A DNA stretch of 64,000 nt from Tessaracoccus antarcticus (GTDB lineage Bacteria > Actinomycetota > Actinomycetes > Propionibacteriales > Propionibacteriaceae): assembly GCF_003688855.1 (NCBI RefSeq), contig NZ_REFW01000004.1, positions 302,450 to 366,449 of the forward strand, in the 5' to 3' direction. Below the pieces are notes generated by a model. That model searched no databases. It worked only from the letters and a program-made list of their open reading frames with translations, and had not been told where the DNA came from. Positions 1 to 8,984 of this stretch are shown here, one piece after another. Positions within the stretch are counted from its first letter, which is position 1. Each line of letters begins with the position of its first letter. The translations under genes and the position numbers were made by a program.

Positions 1-56
1 TGACGAGGCGATAGTCTCGAAGGGCTAAGAGACCACACATGAAAGAGAGGTCGACA

Positions 57-1046
57 GTGAGCACTGAGGCTCCCGTCAAGATTGCCATCACCGGTGCGGC
101 CGGCCAGATCTGCTACAGCCTGCTGTTCCGCATTGCCAGCGGTTCACTGCTGGGGGATCGGCCCATCGAACTCCGTCTGCTCGAGATCACCCCGGCGCTG
201 AAAGCGCTGGAGGGCGTGGTCATGGAACTGGACGACTGCGCGTTCCCGAACGTGGTCAACATCGAGATCGGCGACGACCCGTCGAAGGTCTTCGACGGCG
301 TGAACCTCGCCATGCTCGTGGGTGCCATGCCTCGCAAGGCCGGCATGGAGCGCAGCGACCTGCTGAGCGCCAACGGTGCCATTTTCACCGGTCAGGGCAG
401 GGCGCTCAACGACGTCGCAGCCGACGACGTGAAGGTGCTCATCACCGGCAACCCGGCCAACACCAACGCGCTCATCGCGCTGAAGAATGCCCCCGACATC
501 CCGGCGAACCGCTTCAACGCGCTGACCCGACTGGACCACAACCGCGCCATCAGCCAGCTGGCGGCCAAGGTGGGGGTGCCGGTCACCGACATCTCCCACA
601 TGACCATCTGGGGCAACCACTCCGCCACCCAGTACCCCGACCTGTTCAACACGTTGGTGGGCGACCGTGTCGCCGCCGATGTCGTCAACGACCAGGCATG
701 GATCGAGGGCGAGTTCATCCCCAAGGTCGCCAAGCGCGGCGCAGCCATCATCGAGGCGCGCGGCCTGTCGTCGGCGGCCTCGGCTGCCAACGCCACGGTC
801 GAGCACATGCGCGACTGGGTGCTGGGTACCCCGGCCAACGACTGGGTGTCCATGTCCGTGCCGTCCGACGGCTCCTACGGTGTGCCGGAGGGGATCATCT
901 CCTCGTTCCCGTGCACCGTGACGGACGGCGAGTACACCATCGTCCAGGGCCTTGAGATCAACGAATTCTCGCGCGCCCGGATCGACGCCTCCGTGGCGGA
1001 GCTGGTGGACGAGCGCGACGCGGTCACCGAGCTCGGCCTCATCTGA
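57..1046 (+). CDS. mdh: Malate dehydrogenase
   Basis: NAD-dependent malate/oxaloacetate interconversion in the cytoplasm (TCA cycle). The 329-aa product has the Rossmann loop GAAGQI at residues 13-18, the NPANTNAL segment, the substrate-binding LTRLDHNRA stretch near residues 156-164 and the catalytic His in IWGNHSATQ (about H188), all typical of the cytosolic-type malate dehydrogenases of actinobacteria. I chose GTG at 57 over ATG at 39 because the purine-rich AAGAGAGG (42-50) sits 6 nt upstream of 57 and because the family begins close to this point. It is monocistronic as far as the window shows; its promoter lies left of the window or in the first 40 bases. Confidence 0.96.
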   Translation: MSTEAPVKIAITGAAGQICYSLLFRIASGSLLGDRPIELRLLEITPALKALEGVVMELDDCAFPNVVNIEIGDDPSKVFDGVNLAMLVGAMPRKAGMERSDLLSANGAIFTGQGRALNDVAADDVKVLITGNPANTNALIALKNAPDIPANRFNALTRLDHNRAISQLAAKVGVPVTDISHMTIWGNHSATQYPDLFNTLVGDRVAADVVNDQAWIEGEFIPKVAKRGAAIIEARGLSSAASAANATVEHMRDWVLGTPANDWVSMSVPSDGSYGVPEGIISSFPCTVTDGEYTIVQGLEINEFSRARIDASVAELVDERDAVTELGLI

Positions 1047-1091
1047 GGCCTCGTGGCCTGAGTGGTCGCCGCGAGGTGTGAGTCGGCGTAG

Positions 1092-1124
1092 CGAAGGGTG
1101 GCCTGACGTCCCGGTCACCCTTCG
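1092..1124 (+). terminator. Hairpin downstream of mdh
   Basis: A perfect 9-bp inverted repeat (CGAAGGGTG at 1092-1100 and CACCCTTCG at 1116-1124) encloses a 15-nt loop, about 45 nt after the mdh stop. There is no U-tract, so it could be a U-less actinobacterial terminator or only a processing/stability hairpin. Confidence 0.45.
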
Positions 1125-1186
1125 AAACGACGGCTGCCCTCGCCGCGACTGCGCACCATGTCGGCTTGCCGCTACAGTCGTGCACC

Positions 1187-2026
1187 ATGACAGACCTCGT
1201 GGTCACGCTCCAGTGCCCTGACCGCCCCGGCATCGTGCACGCCATCACCGGCGGCATCGTGGAGGCTGCGGGCAACATCGTGGAACTCCAGCAGTTCACC
1301 TCCCCGGACACCGGCCAGTTCTTTCTCCGCGTCCAGGTGGAGGGGCCCGACGTGGAGACCCTGCAGTTCGCCATTCGCCGCGCCGCAGGGCCGTACGACG
1401 CCGGCTTCGAGGTCCACGATGCGCAACGCCCCACCCGCACGCTGGTGCTGGCATCCAAGGCGGGGCACTGCCTCAACGACCTCCTGTTCCGGCGCCGCAG
1501 CGGCGAACTGCCCATCGAGGTGGTGTCCATCATGGCGAACCACGACGTACTGCGATCCATGGCGGAGTTCTACGAGGCACCCTTCACACACCTCCCCGTC
1601 GACGCCTCCACCAAGAAGGCGTTCGAGGACGAGGTCCGGCGCACCGTCGTGGAGCGGGACATCGAACTGGTGGTACTGGCCCGCTACATGCAGATACTCA
1701 GTCCGGAGTTGTGCTCGTTCCTGGCCGGTCGGGCCATCAACATCCACCACTCGTTCCTGCCCGGTTTCAAGGGCGCGAACCCGTACAGGCAGGCCCACAC
1801 CCGCGGGGTGAAACTCATAGGTGCCACCGCGCACTTCGTGACGAGCGACCTCGACGAGGGTCCCATCATCGAGCAGAACGTGGTGCGCGTGGACCACAGC
1901 ATGGATGTGGCCAAACTGATGCGCAAGGGCCAGGCACAGGAGTCGCAGACACTCGCCGAGGCGGTACGGCTTTTCGCCGAGCACCGCGTGCTACCCGACG
2001 GGGATCGCACCGTCATCTTCCGCTAG
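1187..2026 (+). CDS. purU: Formyltetrahydrofolate deformylase
   Basis: Hydrolyses 10-formyl-THF to THF and formate, balancing one-carbon pools for purine synthesis. The 279-aa protein has an N-terminal ACT domain (about 1-80) followed by a formyltransferase-fold domain. The catalytic core INIHHSFLP (about 184-192) and the downstream DLDEGP (Asp near 221) are intact. The start at ATG 1187 is preceded by TACAGT (1173-1178) with an 8-nt gap and no Shine-Dalgarno sequence, which suggests a leaderless message. Ordinary length for PurU. Confidence 0.96.
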   Translation: MTDLVVTLQCPDRPGIVHAITGGIVEAAGNIVELQQFTSPDTGQFFLRVQVEGPDVETLQFAIRRAAGPYDAGFEVHDAQRPTRTLVLASKAGHCLNDLLFRRRSGELPIEVVSIMANHDVLRSMAEFYEAPFTHLPVDASTKKAFEDEVRRTVVERDIELVVLARYMQILSPELCSFLAGRAINIHHSFLPGFKGANPYRQAHTRGVKLIGATAHFVTSDLDEGPIIEQNVVRVDHSMDVAKLMRKGQAQESQTLAEAVRLFAEHRVLPDGDRTVIFR

Positions 2027-2113
2027 GGCAGCACCACCGACACCTTGTTCCCACGGGGCCCCACTACAGTGGAGCCTTCATGGCAGGACCAGGGAGCCAG
2101 GACTGAAGGAGAA

Positions 2114-3484
2114 ATGAAGGTTCTACAAGACGTCGCCCTCATCGGGGTGTTCATCCTGATCGGCGGCACCTTCGCCGCCGCAGAGATGGCCCTGATCAGT
2201 CTGAGGGAGAGCCGGGTCAAGCAGCTTGCCAACAAGGGTAAGCGCGGCCGGGCCATCCAGCGACTCGTCGGCAACCCCAACCTGTTCCTCTCGTCCGTGC
2301 AGATCGGTGTGACGCTCTCAGGGTTTCTCTCCGCCGCATTCGGTGGCGCAACCCTTGCCGCCAGCCTCTCCCCGGTCCTGGAATCCTGGGGGGTGCCGGC
2401 GTCGATCTCCGACCCCATGGCCCTCGTGGTGATCACGGTGATCATCTCCTACTTCTCCATCGTCATCGGCGAATTGAGCGCCAAACGTCTCGCCATGCAG
2501 CGCGCCGAAGGTTTCGCACTGGCCCTGGCCCCGCTCGTCTCGGGCATCGCGACGGTGGCCCGCCCCCTCATCTGGTTCCTCGGGGTCTCCACCGATGTCG
2601 TGGTGAGAATCCTCGGCGGCGACCCGTCGCTGTCCCGGGACGCCGTGACCGACGAGGAACTGCGCGCCATGCTGAGCGACTCCTCCACGCTCGGCCGGGA
2701 GGAGCGCAGCATCCTCGACGAGGTCTTCGACGCGGGCGACAGCACCCTGCGCGAGGTGATGGTGCCACGCACCGAGGTGGACTTCCTGCCCGCAGACATG
2801 CCGATTCAGCGCGCCTACCGTGAGGTGCGGGGTGCCCCCCATTCGCGGTACCCCGTGACCGACGGTTCGGCGGACCGCATCGTCGGCTTCCTGCATGTGC
2901 GGGATCTCATGGACCTCGACGGCGCAGCCCGCACCGGTGACCTGCGCTCCATCGCGCGGCCCGTGCTGAGCCTTCCGGAGACCGTCAAGATCCTGCGCGC
3001 CCTCAGCTCCATGCGCACAGCAGCCTCGCACATCGCGATCGTGCGCGACGAGTACGGCGGCACCGCCGGGATCGTCACCATGGAGGACCTCGTGGAGGAA
3101 CTGATCGGAGACATCACCGACGAGTACGACGTGGTCGGCGACAACGAGACCAACGAGGTGAACCGGGTTGACGGTCTCACCACCATCGAGGAGTTCGCGG
3201 AGGCCACCGGATACATCCTGCCGGAGGGGCCCTACGACACGGTTGCCGGCTACTTCATGGCCCAACTCGGGGCCCTGCCACAGGTGGGGGACATCGTGAC
3301 CGTTGCCCTGGCCCCCGTGGAAGCGGATGGCGAGCACGACGAACGGGTGGTGTTCACCCTCACCGCGGACGCACTGGATGGTCGCCGCGCCGCCTGGTTC
3401 ACGCTGCGGCGGGACGGCGTGGCCGACGGCACGACCCTGGAGGGGGCCGACGACGCAGCGTTGGGGCAGAGCGTCGATGGATGA
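2114..3484 (+). CDS. CNNM/CorC-HlyC family membrane protein with CBS pair
   Basis: A 456-aa protein of the widespread HlyC/CorC (CNNM) family, implicated in Mg/Co ion transport or its control. Order: an N-terminal CNNM/DUF21 transmembrane domain (about 1-190, starting with a hydrophobic helix at residues 4-25), two CBS domains (about 210-340) and a C-terminal CorC_HlyC domain (about 350-435). The start ATG 2114 follows AAGGAG at 2106-2111. The name hemolysin is historical; nothing here supports a toxin. It overlaps the next gene by 8 nt, so the two are probably cotranscribed. A TACAGT box at 2065-2070 is a candidate promoter. Confidence 0.92.
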   Translation: MKVLQDVALIGVFILIGGTFAAAEMALISLRESRVKQLANKGKRGRAIQRLVGNPNLFLSSVQIGVTLSGFLSAAFGGATLAASLSPVLESWGVPASISDPMALVVITVIISYFSIVIGELSAKRLAMQRAEGFALALAPLVSGIATVARPLIWFLGVSTDVVVRILGGDPSLSRDAVTDEELRAMLSDSSTLGREERSILDEVFDAGDSTLREVMVPRTEVDFLPADMPIQRAYREVRGAPHSRYPVTDGSADRIVGFLHVRDLMDLDGAARTGDLRSIARPVLSLPETVKILRALSSMRTAASHIAIVRDEYGGTAGIVTMEDLVEELIGDITDEYDVVGDNETNEVNRVDGLTTIEEFAEATGYILPEGPYDTVAGYFMAQLGALPQVGDIVTVALAPVEADGEHDERVVFTLTADALDGRRAAWFTLRRDGVADGTTLEGADDAALGQSVDG

Positions 3485-4685
3485 CGGGTCCCGGCTGCTG
3501 ACGAGTCCCCGCGTCGGGCCGTTGCTGACGACGGCTGTCGAGCACGCCGGGGGTGTGCTGGGGGAGTGGAAGCTCGACCACGTCGACACCAACCCCGAGC
3601 AGTCCACCACGGCCACCTACATGGCCGAGGTCACCTGGCCGTGGGGGCAGCGCTCCGAACTGTTGGGAGTCAGCGCCCGCTCCGGTGCGTTGTCACCCAC
3701 CGACCGTGGCGCTGAGATCTTCGCCGACGGCACTCGGGAGGTGGCGGTGTGGCTCTACCCGAACGACCCCGACCTCCCCGGGCTTCCCAGGGCGGCGTTC
3801 GCAGACCAACTGGCAGAGATGTTCAACGCCGAGGGTGTGCTGAGCCACCCCGTGACCGCCGAGGAGTTGGCCGTCACCATGATCGGCTACCGTCCACGCA
3901 GGCGTGCCGTGGTGGAGGTCGTGGTCCGTGACTCCGGCGAGACGTTCTTCATCAAGGTCCTGCGGGCCCGGCTCTTCGACGACGTCTTGTCCAAGCACCG
4001 CCTGTTGCTGGACGCGGGTGTCCCGGCCCCGAACGTGGCATTCGTGACCCCCGACCACCTCATGGTCACACGCAAACTTCCGGGGCAATCACTCGCCAAG
4101 GCGCTGTTCGACCCCGGCGACCCCTGCACCGCCGAACAACTGGTGGCCGCACTGGACGCCATGCCTGAGGCCGTCACGCAGCTGGAGCGGCGGCCACCGT
4201 GGTCCGACGCCGTGGCGCACTACGCCGCCATGGTCACCCACGCCGTCCCCGAACTGGGCGCCAAGCTGCAATGGGCCGTGGAGAACATCACAGCCGGCCT
4301 GGCTGGGGTGCCCCTCGGCATCGAGGCCACACACGGGGACTTCCACGAGGGACAGATCAGGGTTGCCGGCGGCGGCATCGTTGGCGTCCTCGACGTCGAC
4401 ACCATCGGCCCCGGCCGACGGGCGGATGACTTGGCCTGCCTCATGGCGCACTTGTCCACCATCCAGCGCATGAACCCGACCCAGGAGTCCAAGGTGCGCG
4501 ACCTGCTGGCCCGCTGGGTCCCTGTGTTCGACCAGCGGGTGGACCCCGTCGAGCTACGGCTGAGGACGGCGGCGGTGGTGATCAGTCTGGCCACCGGACC
4601 CTACCGGGGTCAGGAACCGCAGTGGCGGGACACGACGGCCGTCATGGTGGACTCCGCTGTCGCGCTGGTGCGCCAGGTCATCTGA
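3477..4685 (+). CDS. Aminoglycoside-phosphotransferase-fold kinase, substrate unknown
   Basis: A 402-aa cytoplasmic protein of the APH/choline-kinase superfamily. The C-terminal half shows the Brenner-type catalytic motif THGDFHEGQ (about residues 282-290), followed by the metal-binding GVLDVDTIG about 14 residues later. The nucleotide-binding half is less distinct but contains ETFFIKVLRARLF, whose Lys could be the ATP-binding lysine. ATG 3477 overlaps the upstream gene (ATGGATGA), indicating translational coupling to the CNNM protein. Related actinobacterial proteins phosphorylate sugars or small metabolites; the substrate cannot be read from the sequence. Confidence 0.82.
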   Translation: MDDGSRLLTSPRVGPLLTTAVEHAGGVLGEWKLDHVDTNPEQSTTATYMAEVTWPWGQRSELLGVSARSGALSPTDRGAEIFADGTREVAVWLYPNDPDLPGLPRAAFADQLAEMFNAEGVLSHPVTAEELAVTMIGYRPRRRAVVEVVVRDSGETFFIKVLRARLFDDVLSKHRLLLDAGVPAPNVAFVTPDHLMVTRKLPGQSLAKALFDPGDPCTAEQLVAALDAMPEAVTQLERRPPWSDAVAHYAAMVTHAVPELGAKLQWAVENITAGLAGVPLGIEATHGDFHEGQIRVAGGGIVGVLDVDTIGPGRRADDLACLMAHLSTIQRMNPTQESKVRDLLARWVPVFDQRVDPVELRLRTAAVVISLATGPYRGQEPQWRDTTAVMVDSAVALVRQVI

Positions 4686-4817
4686 ATGCTGCCCGTCCGG
4701 TGTGCCCGGGGGCGCAGGATGTTTCGGGAAGATAACGATTGCACCCCCAATGGGCATGCGGTTGGGGCACGCAGTATGGTCAGCTATCCCATAGCTCTTC
4801 CAGGAGGAACACGCATC

Positions 4818-5975
4818 GTGAAGAAGTCATTGCTGAAGCTCGCATCGGTGATCGGAGCCAGCGCGCTCGTGCTGGCCGGTTGCGCCGAGGCCCCCAACAC
4901 CACACCCGGTGAACCCACCGCTGCGGTGTCGCCCACGGACGCGACGTCCATGGCGCCCTCCGACAGCGCGGCACCCGCTGCAGACTTCAAGGCCTGCATG
5001 GTCTCTGACGCTGGCGGCTTCGACGACAAGTCCTTCAACGAGACGGCCTACGCCGGGCTCACGCGGGCCAAGGAAGAACTGAAGGTCGACACCGGACAGA
5101 TCGAATCGAACGCCGAGAGCGACTTCGCTCCCAACGTGCAGTCGATGATCAGCGCTGACTGCGACATCGTCGTCACCGTCGGTTTCGCACTGGCCGCCGC
5201 CACGGAGGCAGCCGCCAAGCAGAACCCTGATGTGAAGTTCGCGATCGTTGACAATGGCTCGTTCCCCGTCTCTGAGGGCTCCACCGAACTGGTTCCCAAC
5301 GCCAAGGGCCTGATCTTCAACACCGCCGAGTCGTCCTTCCTGGGTGGCTACCTGGCCGCCTCCATGAGCCAGACCGGCAAGGTCGGCACGTTCGGTGGCG
5401 CCAAGTACCCGACCGTCACCATCTTCATGGACGGCTTCGCCCAGGGCGTCGCGCACTTCAATGAGGTCAAGGGCAAGAGCGTCCAGGTCATCGGCTGGGA
5501 TGCTGAGAAGCAGGACGGCCAGTTCGTCCCCGGCAACGACCCGTTCGGCAACATCGACGGTGGCAAGAACACCGCCAACACCCTGATCGCCCAGGGCGCC
5601 GACATCATCTTCCCCGTCGCCGGTCCCGCCGGTCTCGGTGGCCTGCAGGCCGCCCAGGCATCCGGTGGCAAGGTCAACGCCATCTGGGTGGACACCGACG
5701 GCTGCATCTCGGCCGCCGAGTTCTGCCCCAGCATCGTCTCCTCGGTGTACAAGGGCATGGACATCGCCGTGTTCGACGCCATCAAGGCAGCCATGGACGG
5801 TGACTTCACCGCCGAGCCCTACGTGGGAACCCTCGAGAATGGTGGCACCGGCCTGTCCGAGTTCCACGACTTCGACGGCAAGGTCTCCGCTGAGACCAAG
5901 TCCGAGCTCGACAAGCTCAAGGCCGACATCATCGCCGGCACCATCAAGATCACGTCGAAGGCACAGCCCAGCTGA
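4818..5975 (+). CDS. BMP-family nucleoside-binding lipoprotein (ABC transporter)
   Basis: Extracytoplasmic substrate-binding lipoprotein of the BmpA/PnrA (TmpC) family, which captures purine or pyrimidine nucleosides. The 385-aa product starts at GTG 4818 after AGGAGG (4802-4807). It has a basic hydrophobic signal peptide ending in the lipobox LAGC (Cys near residue 18), then a Ser/Thr/Pro-rich linker to about residue 55. The mature domain opens with the family motif SDAGGFDDKSFNE. It heads the nucleoside transport locus, separated from the ATPase by a 212-nt gap with a strong hairpin, which would favour excess binding protein over membrane components. Confidence 0.94.
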   Translation: MKKSLLKLASVIGASALVLAGCAEAPNTTPGEPTAAVSPTDATSMAPSDSAAPAADFKACMVSDAGGFDDKSFNETAYAGLTRAKEELKVDTGQIESNAESDFAPNVQSMISADCDIVVTVGFALAAATEAAAKQNPDVKFAIVDNGSFPVSEGSTELVPNAKGLIFNTAESSFLGGYLAASMSQTGKVGTFGGAKYPTVTIFMDGFAQGVAHFNEVKGKSVQVIGWDAEKQDGQFVPGNDPFGNIDGGKNTANTLIAQGADIIFPVAGPAGLGGLQAAQASGGKVNAIWVDTDGCISAAEFCPSIVSSVYKGMDIAVFDAIKAAMDGDFTAEPYVGTLENGGTGLSEFHDFDGKVSAETKSELDKLKADIIAGTIKITSKAQPS

Positions 5976-5992
5976 TCTGTGACTGTCAACGG

Positions 5993-6031
5993 GTGGCGGC
6001 TGGTCGGGGGAGACCCGGCCAGCCGCCACCG
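5993..6031 (+). terminator. Intercistronic hairpin between binding protein and ABC ATPase genes
   Basis: A perfect 12-bp repeat (GGTGGCGGCTGG at 5993-6004 with CCAGCCGCCACC at 6020-6031) continues through a T-G wobble into CGGG/CCCG, giving about 17 bp with a 5-nt loop. There is no U-tract. Its place, 18 nt after the lipoprotein stop, suits partial termination or 3' stabilisation of the binding-protein message. The rest of the gap (6032-6187) holds TACACT at 6119-6124 as a possible second promoter, nothing else. Confidence 0.7.
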
Positions 6032-6187
6032 TCAGTGTCACGACGTCCTCGGGGACGACACGGCACGCGGACGGCACCACCGCGACGTTCCTTCGGGACC
6101 GTGGAAGGATGTCAGTCCTACACTCCATTCGTTTCAGGACTATTGCTACAGGATCGGCCAGCGTCGGCCGGAGGGGGAATTACAGTC

Positions 6188-7768
6188 GTGAGCACCGCCA
6201 CGCACGAGGTCGCCTCGCAGGCACCCGAGGTTCTGCACCTCGACGGCATCACCAAACGCTTCGGGTCGTTGACAGCCAACGACTCGATCACCCTGGGCCT
6301 CGTACCGGGTCGCATCCACTGCCTGCTGGGGGAGAACGGCGCCGGAAAGTCGACGCTCATGAACATCCTCTTCGGGCTGTTGCGCGCCGACGAGGGCACC
6401 ATCAGCGTCGGTGGGAACGTGCTGCACCTGGAGAACCCGAAGCAGGCCATGGCCGCCGGCATCGGGATGGTGCACCAGCACTTCATGCTCATCCCCGTCT
6501 TCACGGTCGCCGAGAACATGGTGCTGGGACGTGAGCCCGGACGGTTCGGGAAACTTGACCTCAACGGCGCCCGCAAACTCGTGCGGCAACTATCCGACCG
6601 TTACCGGCTGGATGTGGACCCTGACGCGCTCGTCGAGGACCTGCCCGTCGGTATCCAGCAGCGGGTGGAAATCCTCAAGGCGCTGGCCAACGACGCCCGC
6701 TACCTGATCTTCGACGAGCCCACGGCCGTTCTCACCCCGCAGGAGATCGACGAACTCATGGTGGTGATGCGGACGCTGCGCGACGAGGGCCGCGCCATCT
6801 GCTTCATCACGCACAAACTGCGGGAGGTGGTGGCCGTCGCCGACGACATCACCGTGATCCGTCGCGGCAAGGTCGTCGGCGAAGCCACCCCCGACGCCAG
6901 CGAGGGCGACCTGGCTGAGCTGATGGTAGGACGCGCCGTCAACCTCACGGTCGACAAGGCGCCCCCCACGCTCGGGAAGGAGCGACTGGTCCTCACCGAC
7001 TTCACCGTGGCCAACGCCGCCGGCACCATCGTGGTGGACCACCTCAACCTGACGGTTTCGGGCGGGGAGATCGTCTGCATCGCGGGCGTCCAGGGCAACG
7101 GGCAGACGGAACTGGCCGAGGCGCTGCTGGGGACCATGGCCGTCATCCATGGCACCGCGATCCTCGACGGGGTCGACGTCACCCACATGCCGCCAAAGAA
7201 GACCATCGAGGCGGGCCTGGGTTTCGTGCCGGAGGACCGCCAGCGCGACGGGTTCGTGGGGGATTTCTCCATCGCGGAGAACCTGGTCCTCAACCGCACC
7301 ACCTCCTTCTCCTCCGTCGGCAACCTGGATCTCGGCCGGATCCGCAGCAATGCCGACGAGCGGATCGAGGAGTTCGACATCCGCACCTCCTCCCAGTCCC
7401 AGCCGGTGCGGTCCCTGTCCGGGGGAAACCAGCAGAAGGTGGTGCTGGCCAGGGAACTGTCGCGGCCGCTGAGCCTGCTCGTGGCCAACCAGCCCACCCG
7501 CGGCGTCGACGTCGGCGCCATCGAATTCCTCCACAACCGCATCGTCAAGGAGCGGGACCGCGACACGGCAGTCCTGATCGTCTCCACCGAGCTGGAGGAG
7601 GTGGAGTCGTTGGCCGACCGGATCGCCGTCATGTACCGCGGCAGGATCGTGGGGGTGGTCGAACCCGACACCCCCCGCGACGTCCTGGGCCTCATGATGG
7701 CTGGGGTTCCGTTCGAGGAAGCCGCACGCAGTGTCGAGAAGAGCAGGACGGAGCACGCTGATGTCTGA
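6188..7768 (+). CDS. Nucleoside ABC transporter ATP-binding protein (two NBDs)
   Basis: Energises nucleoside import. The 526-aa protein carries two fused nucleotide-binding domains, as in the YufO/NupO and RbsA families. The first has Walker A GENGAGKST (about 48-56), an atypical signature LPVGIQQR and Walker B YLIFDEPT. The second has a degenerate Walker A (GVQGNGQTE), a canonical signature LSGGNQQK and NQPTRGVD in place of Walker B, the usual asymmetry for this family. GTG 6188 is preceded by GGAGGGGG about 11 nt upstream. It overlaps the first permease gene by 8 nt. Confidence 0.95.
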   Translation: MSTATHEVASQAPEVLHLDGITKRFGSLTANDSITLGLVPGRIHCLLGENGAGKSTLMNILFGLLRADEGTISVGGNVLHLENPKQAMAAGIGMVHQHFMLIPVFTVAENMVLGREPGRFGKLDLNGARKLVRQLSDRYRLDVDPDALVEDLPVGIQQRVEILKALANDARYLIFDEPTAVLTPQEIDELMVVMRTLRDEGRAICFITHKLREVVAVADDITVIRRGKVVGEATPDASEGDLAELMVGRAVNLTVDKAPPTLGKERLVLTDFTVANAAGTIVVDHLNLTVSGGEIVCIAGVQGNGQTELAEALLGTMAVIHGTAILDGVDVTHMPPKKTIEAGLGFVPEDRQRDGFVGDFSIAENLVLNRTTSFSSVGNLDLGRIRSNADERIEEFDIRTSSQSQPVRSLSGGNQQKVVLARELSRPLSLLVANQPTRGVDVGAIEFLHNRIVKERDRDTAVLIVSTELEEVESLADRIAVMYRGRIVGVVEPDTPRDVLGLMMAGVPFEEAARSVEKSRTEHADV

Positions 7769-8984
7769 GGAACTCGTCGAGGAGAAGATGATGCCGGCCA
7801 CGCCGGCACCGGTCCCTGCCAGGGCCCCAGCCTCCCGTCGGTGGGTGAGCCTGGTTGTCACCCTCATCTCGTTCGTCCTCGCCTTCGTGACCGGCGCCAT
7901 CGTCATGGTGGTGGCCGACCCGGAGGTCCTGGGCAAATTCGCGTACTTCTTCAACGCCCCCGGCGACGCCCTCGGCGCGTCGTGGGACAAGATTTCCACG
8001 GCCTACTCCGCGCTGCTGCGGGGGTCCGTGGGGTCCTGGCTCGCCATCACCGAGACGACGGCGCAGGCGGCGCCCCTCATCTGTGCAGGCCTGGGAGTGG
8101 CCCTGGCCTTTCGAGCTGGGCTCTTCAACATCGGTGCCCAGGGCCAGGCCATCTGGGGTGCAATCTTCGGTGCCTGGATCGGCTTCACCATCAAGGGCCT
8201 CCCCTGGTTCATCCACATCCCCATCGCGCTTGCGTTGGCGATGGTGTTTGGTGCGCTCTGGGGGGCCATCGCCGGTTTCCTGAAGGCCAAGACGGGTGCC
8301 CACGAGGTCATCGTCACGATCATGCTGAACTACATCGCTTTGTACATGCTGCAGTTCCTGCTGACCACCCCGATGCTGCAGCAGCCGGGGCGCTCCGACC
8401 CCATCTCGTCCGTGGTCGAGTTCTCCGCCACCATGCCCCGGCTCGCCGGGACGCGGCTCACCCTGGGCTTCTTCATCGCCCTGGCAGCGGCTGTCGCCGT
8501 GTGGTGGCTGCTGGAGCGCACCACGCTCGGCTTCCGGATCCGTGCGGTGGGCCTCAACCCGCACGCCGCGGCCACGGCTGGCATGAGTGTCTCGAGGACC
8601 ACCATCGTGGCCATGGCCATCGCCGGCAGCCTGGCCGGCCTGGCGGGGGCGCAGGCGGTTCTCACGCCGACCCTGCTGACGGGTTTCCCCACCCAGCTGT
8701 CGCTGGGCATCGTCGGCACCGTCGGCTTTGACGCCATCACCGTGGCGCTGCTCGGTCGGTCAAGACCCCTTGGCGTGGTCCTGGCCGGGCTACTCTTCGG
8801 CGCCCTCAAGGCCGGAGGTCTCACCATGGCCGCCGAGGCGCAGACACCGTCGGACCTCACCAACCTCATCCAGGCGCTCATCGTGTTGTTCGTTGCGGCG
8901 CCCGCATTCGTCCTCTGGCTCGTACCCGGTCTCCGGGAAAAGCGGCCAGGCGCCGACATCACTGCAAAGGCGGCCACGGCATGA
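7761..8984 (+). CDS. Nucleoside ABC transporter permease 1
   Basis: A 407-aa integral membrane subunit of the BMP-type nucleoside importer (YufP-like). After a short acidic cytoplasmic N-terminus there are about 8-9 hydrophobic segments. The permease-family stretches LFNIGAQGQ and GLNPHAAATAGM lie in the middle and C-terminal half. ATG 7761 overlaps the ATPase stop (ATGTCTGA) and is preceded by GGAG at 7750-7753. It is translationally coupled to the ATPase and, through an ATGA overlap, to the second permease, so a 1:1 heterodimer is expected. Confidence 0.94.
   Translation: MSEELVEEKMMPATPAPVPARAPASRRWVSLVVTLISFVLAFVTGAIVMVVADPEVLGKFAYFFNAPGDALGASWDKISTAYSALLRGSVGSWLAITETTAQAAPLICAGLGVALAFRAGLFNIGAQGQAIWGAIFGAWIGFTIKGLPWFIHIPIALALAMVFGALWGAIAGFLKAKTGAHEVIVTIMLNYIALYMLQFLLTTPMLQQPGRSDPISSVVEFSATMPRLAGTRLTLGFFIALAAAVAVWWLLERTTLGFRIRAVGLNPHAAATAGMSVSRTTIVAMAIAGSLAGLAGAQAVLTPTLLTGFPTQLSLGIVGTVGFDAITVALLGRSRPLGVVLAGLLFGALKAGGLTMAAEAQTPSDLTNLIQALIVLFVAAPAFVLWLVPGLREKRPGADITAKAATA

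Noticed and set aside
144..1118. A 324-codon minus-strand frame opposite mdh.
   Set aside because: His/Val/Arg-rich translation typical of antisense high-GC frames; mdh on the plus strand has all catalytic motifs. Similar long antisense frames opposite bmp, the ABC genes, sppA, fabG4 and glgC were dropped for the same reason.
2114..3484. Hemolysin/toxin call for the CNNM gene.
   Set aside because: The family name is historical; the CNNM-CBS-CorC domain order indicates ion homeostasis.
6181..6190. TACAGT as a leaderless -10 for the ABC ATPase gene.
   Set aside because: It ends only 1 nt before the GTG, too close to direct a start there; GGAGGGGG upstream fits a normal ribosome binding site instead.
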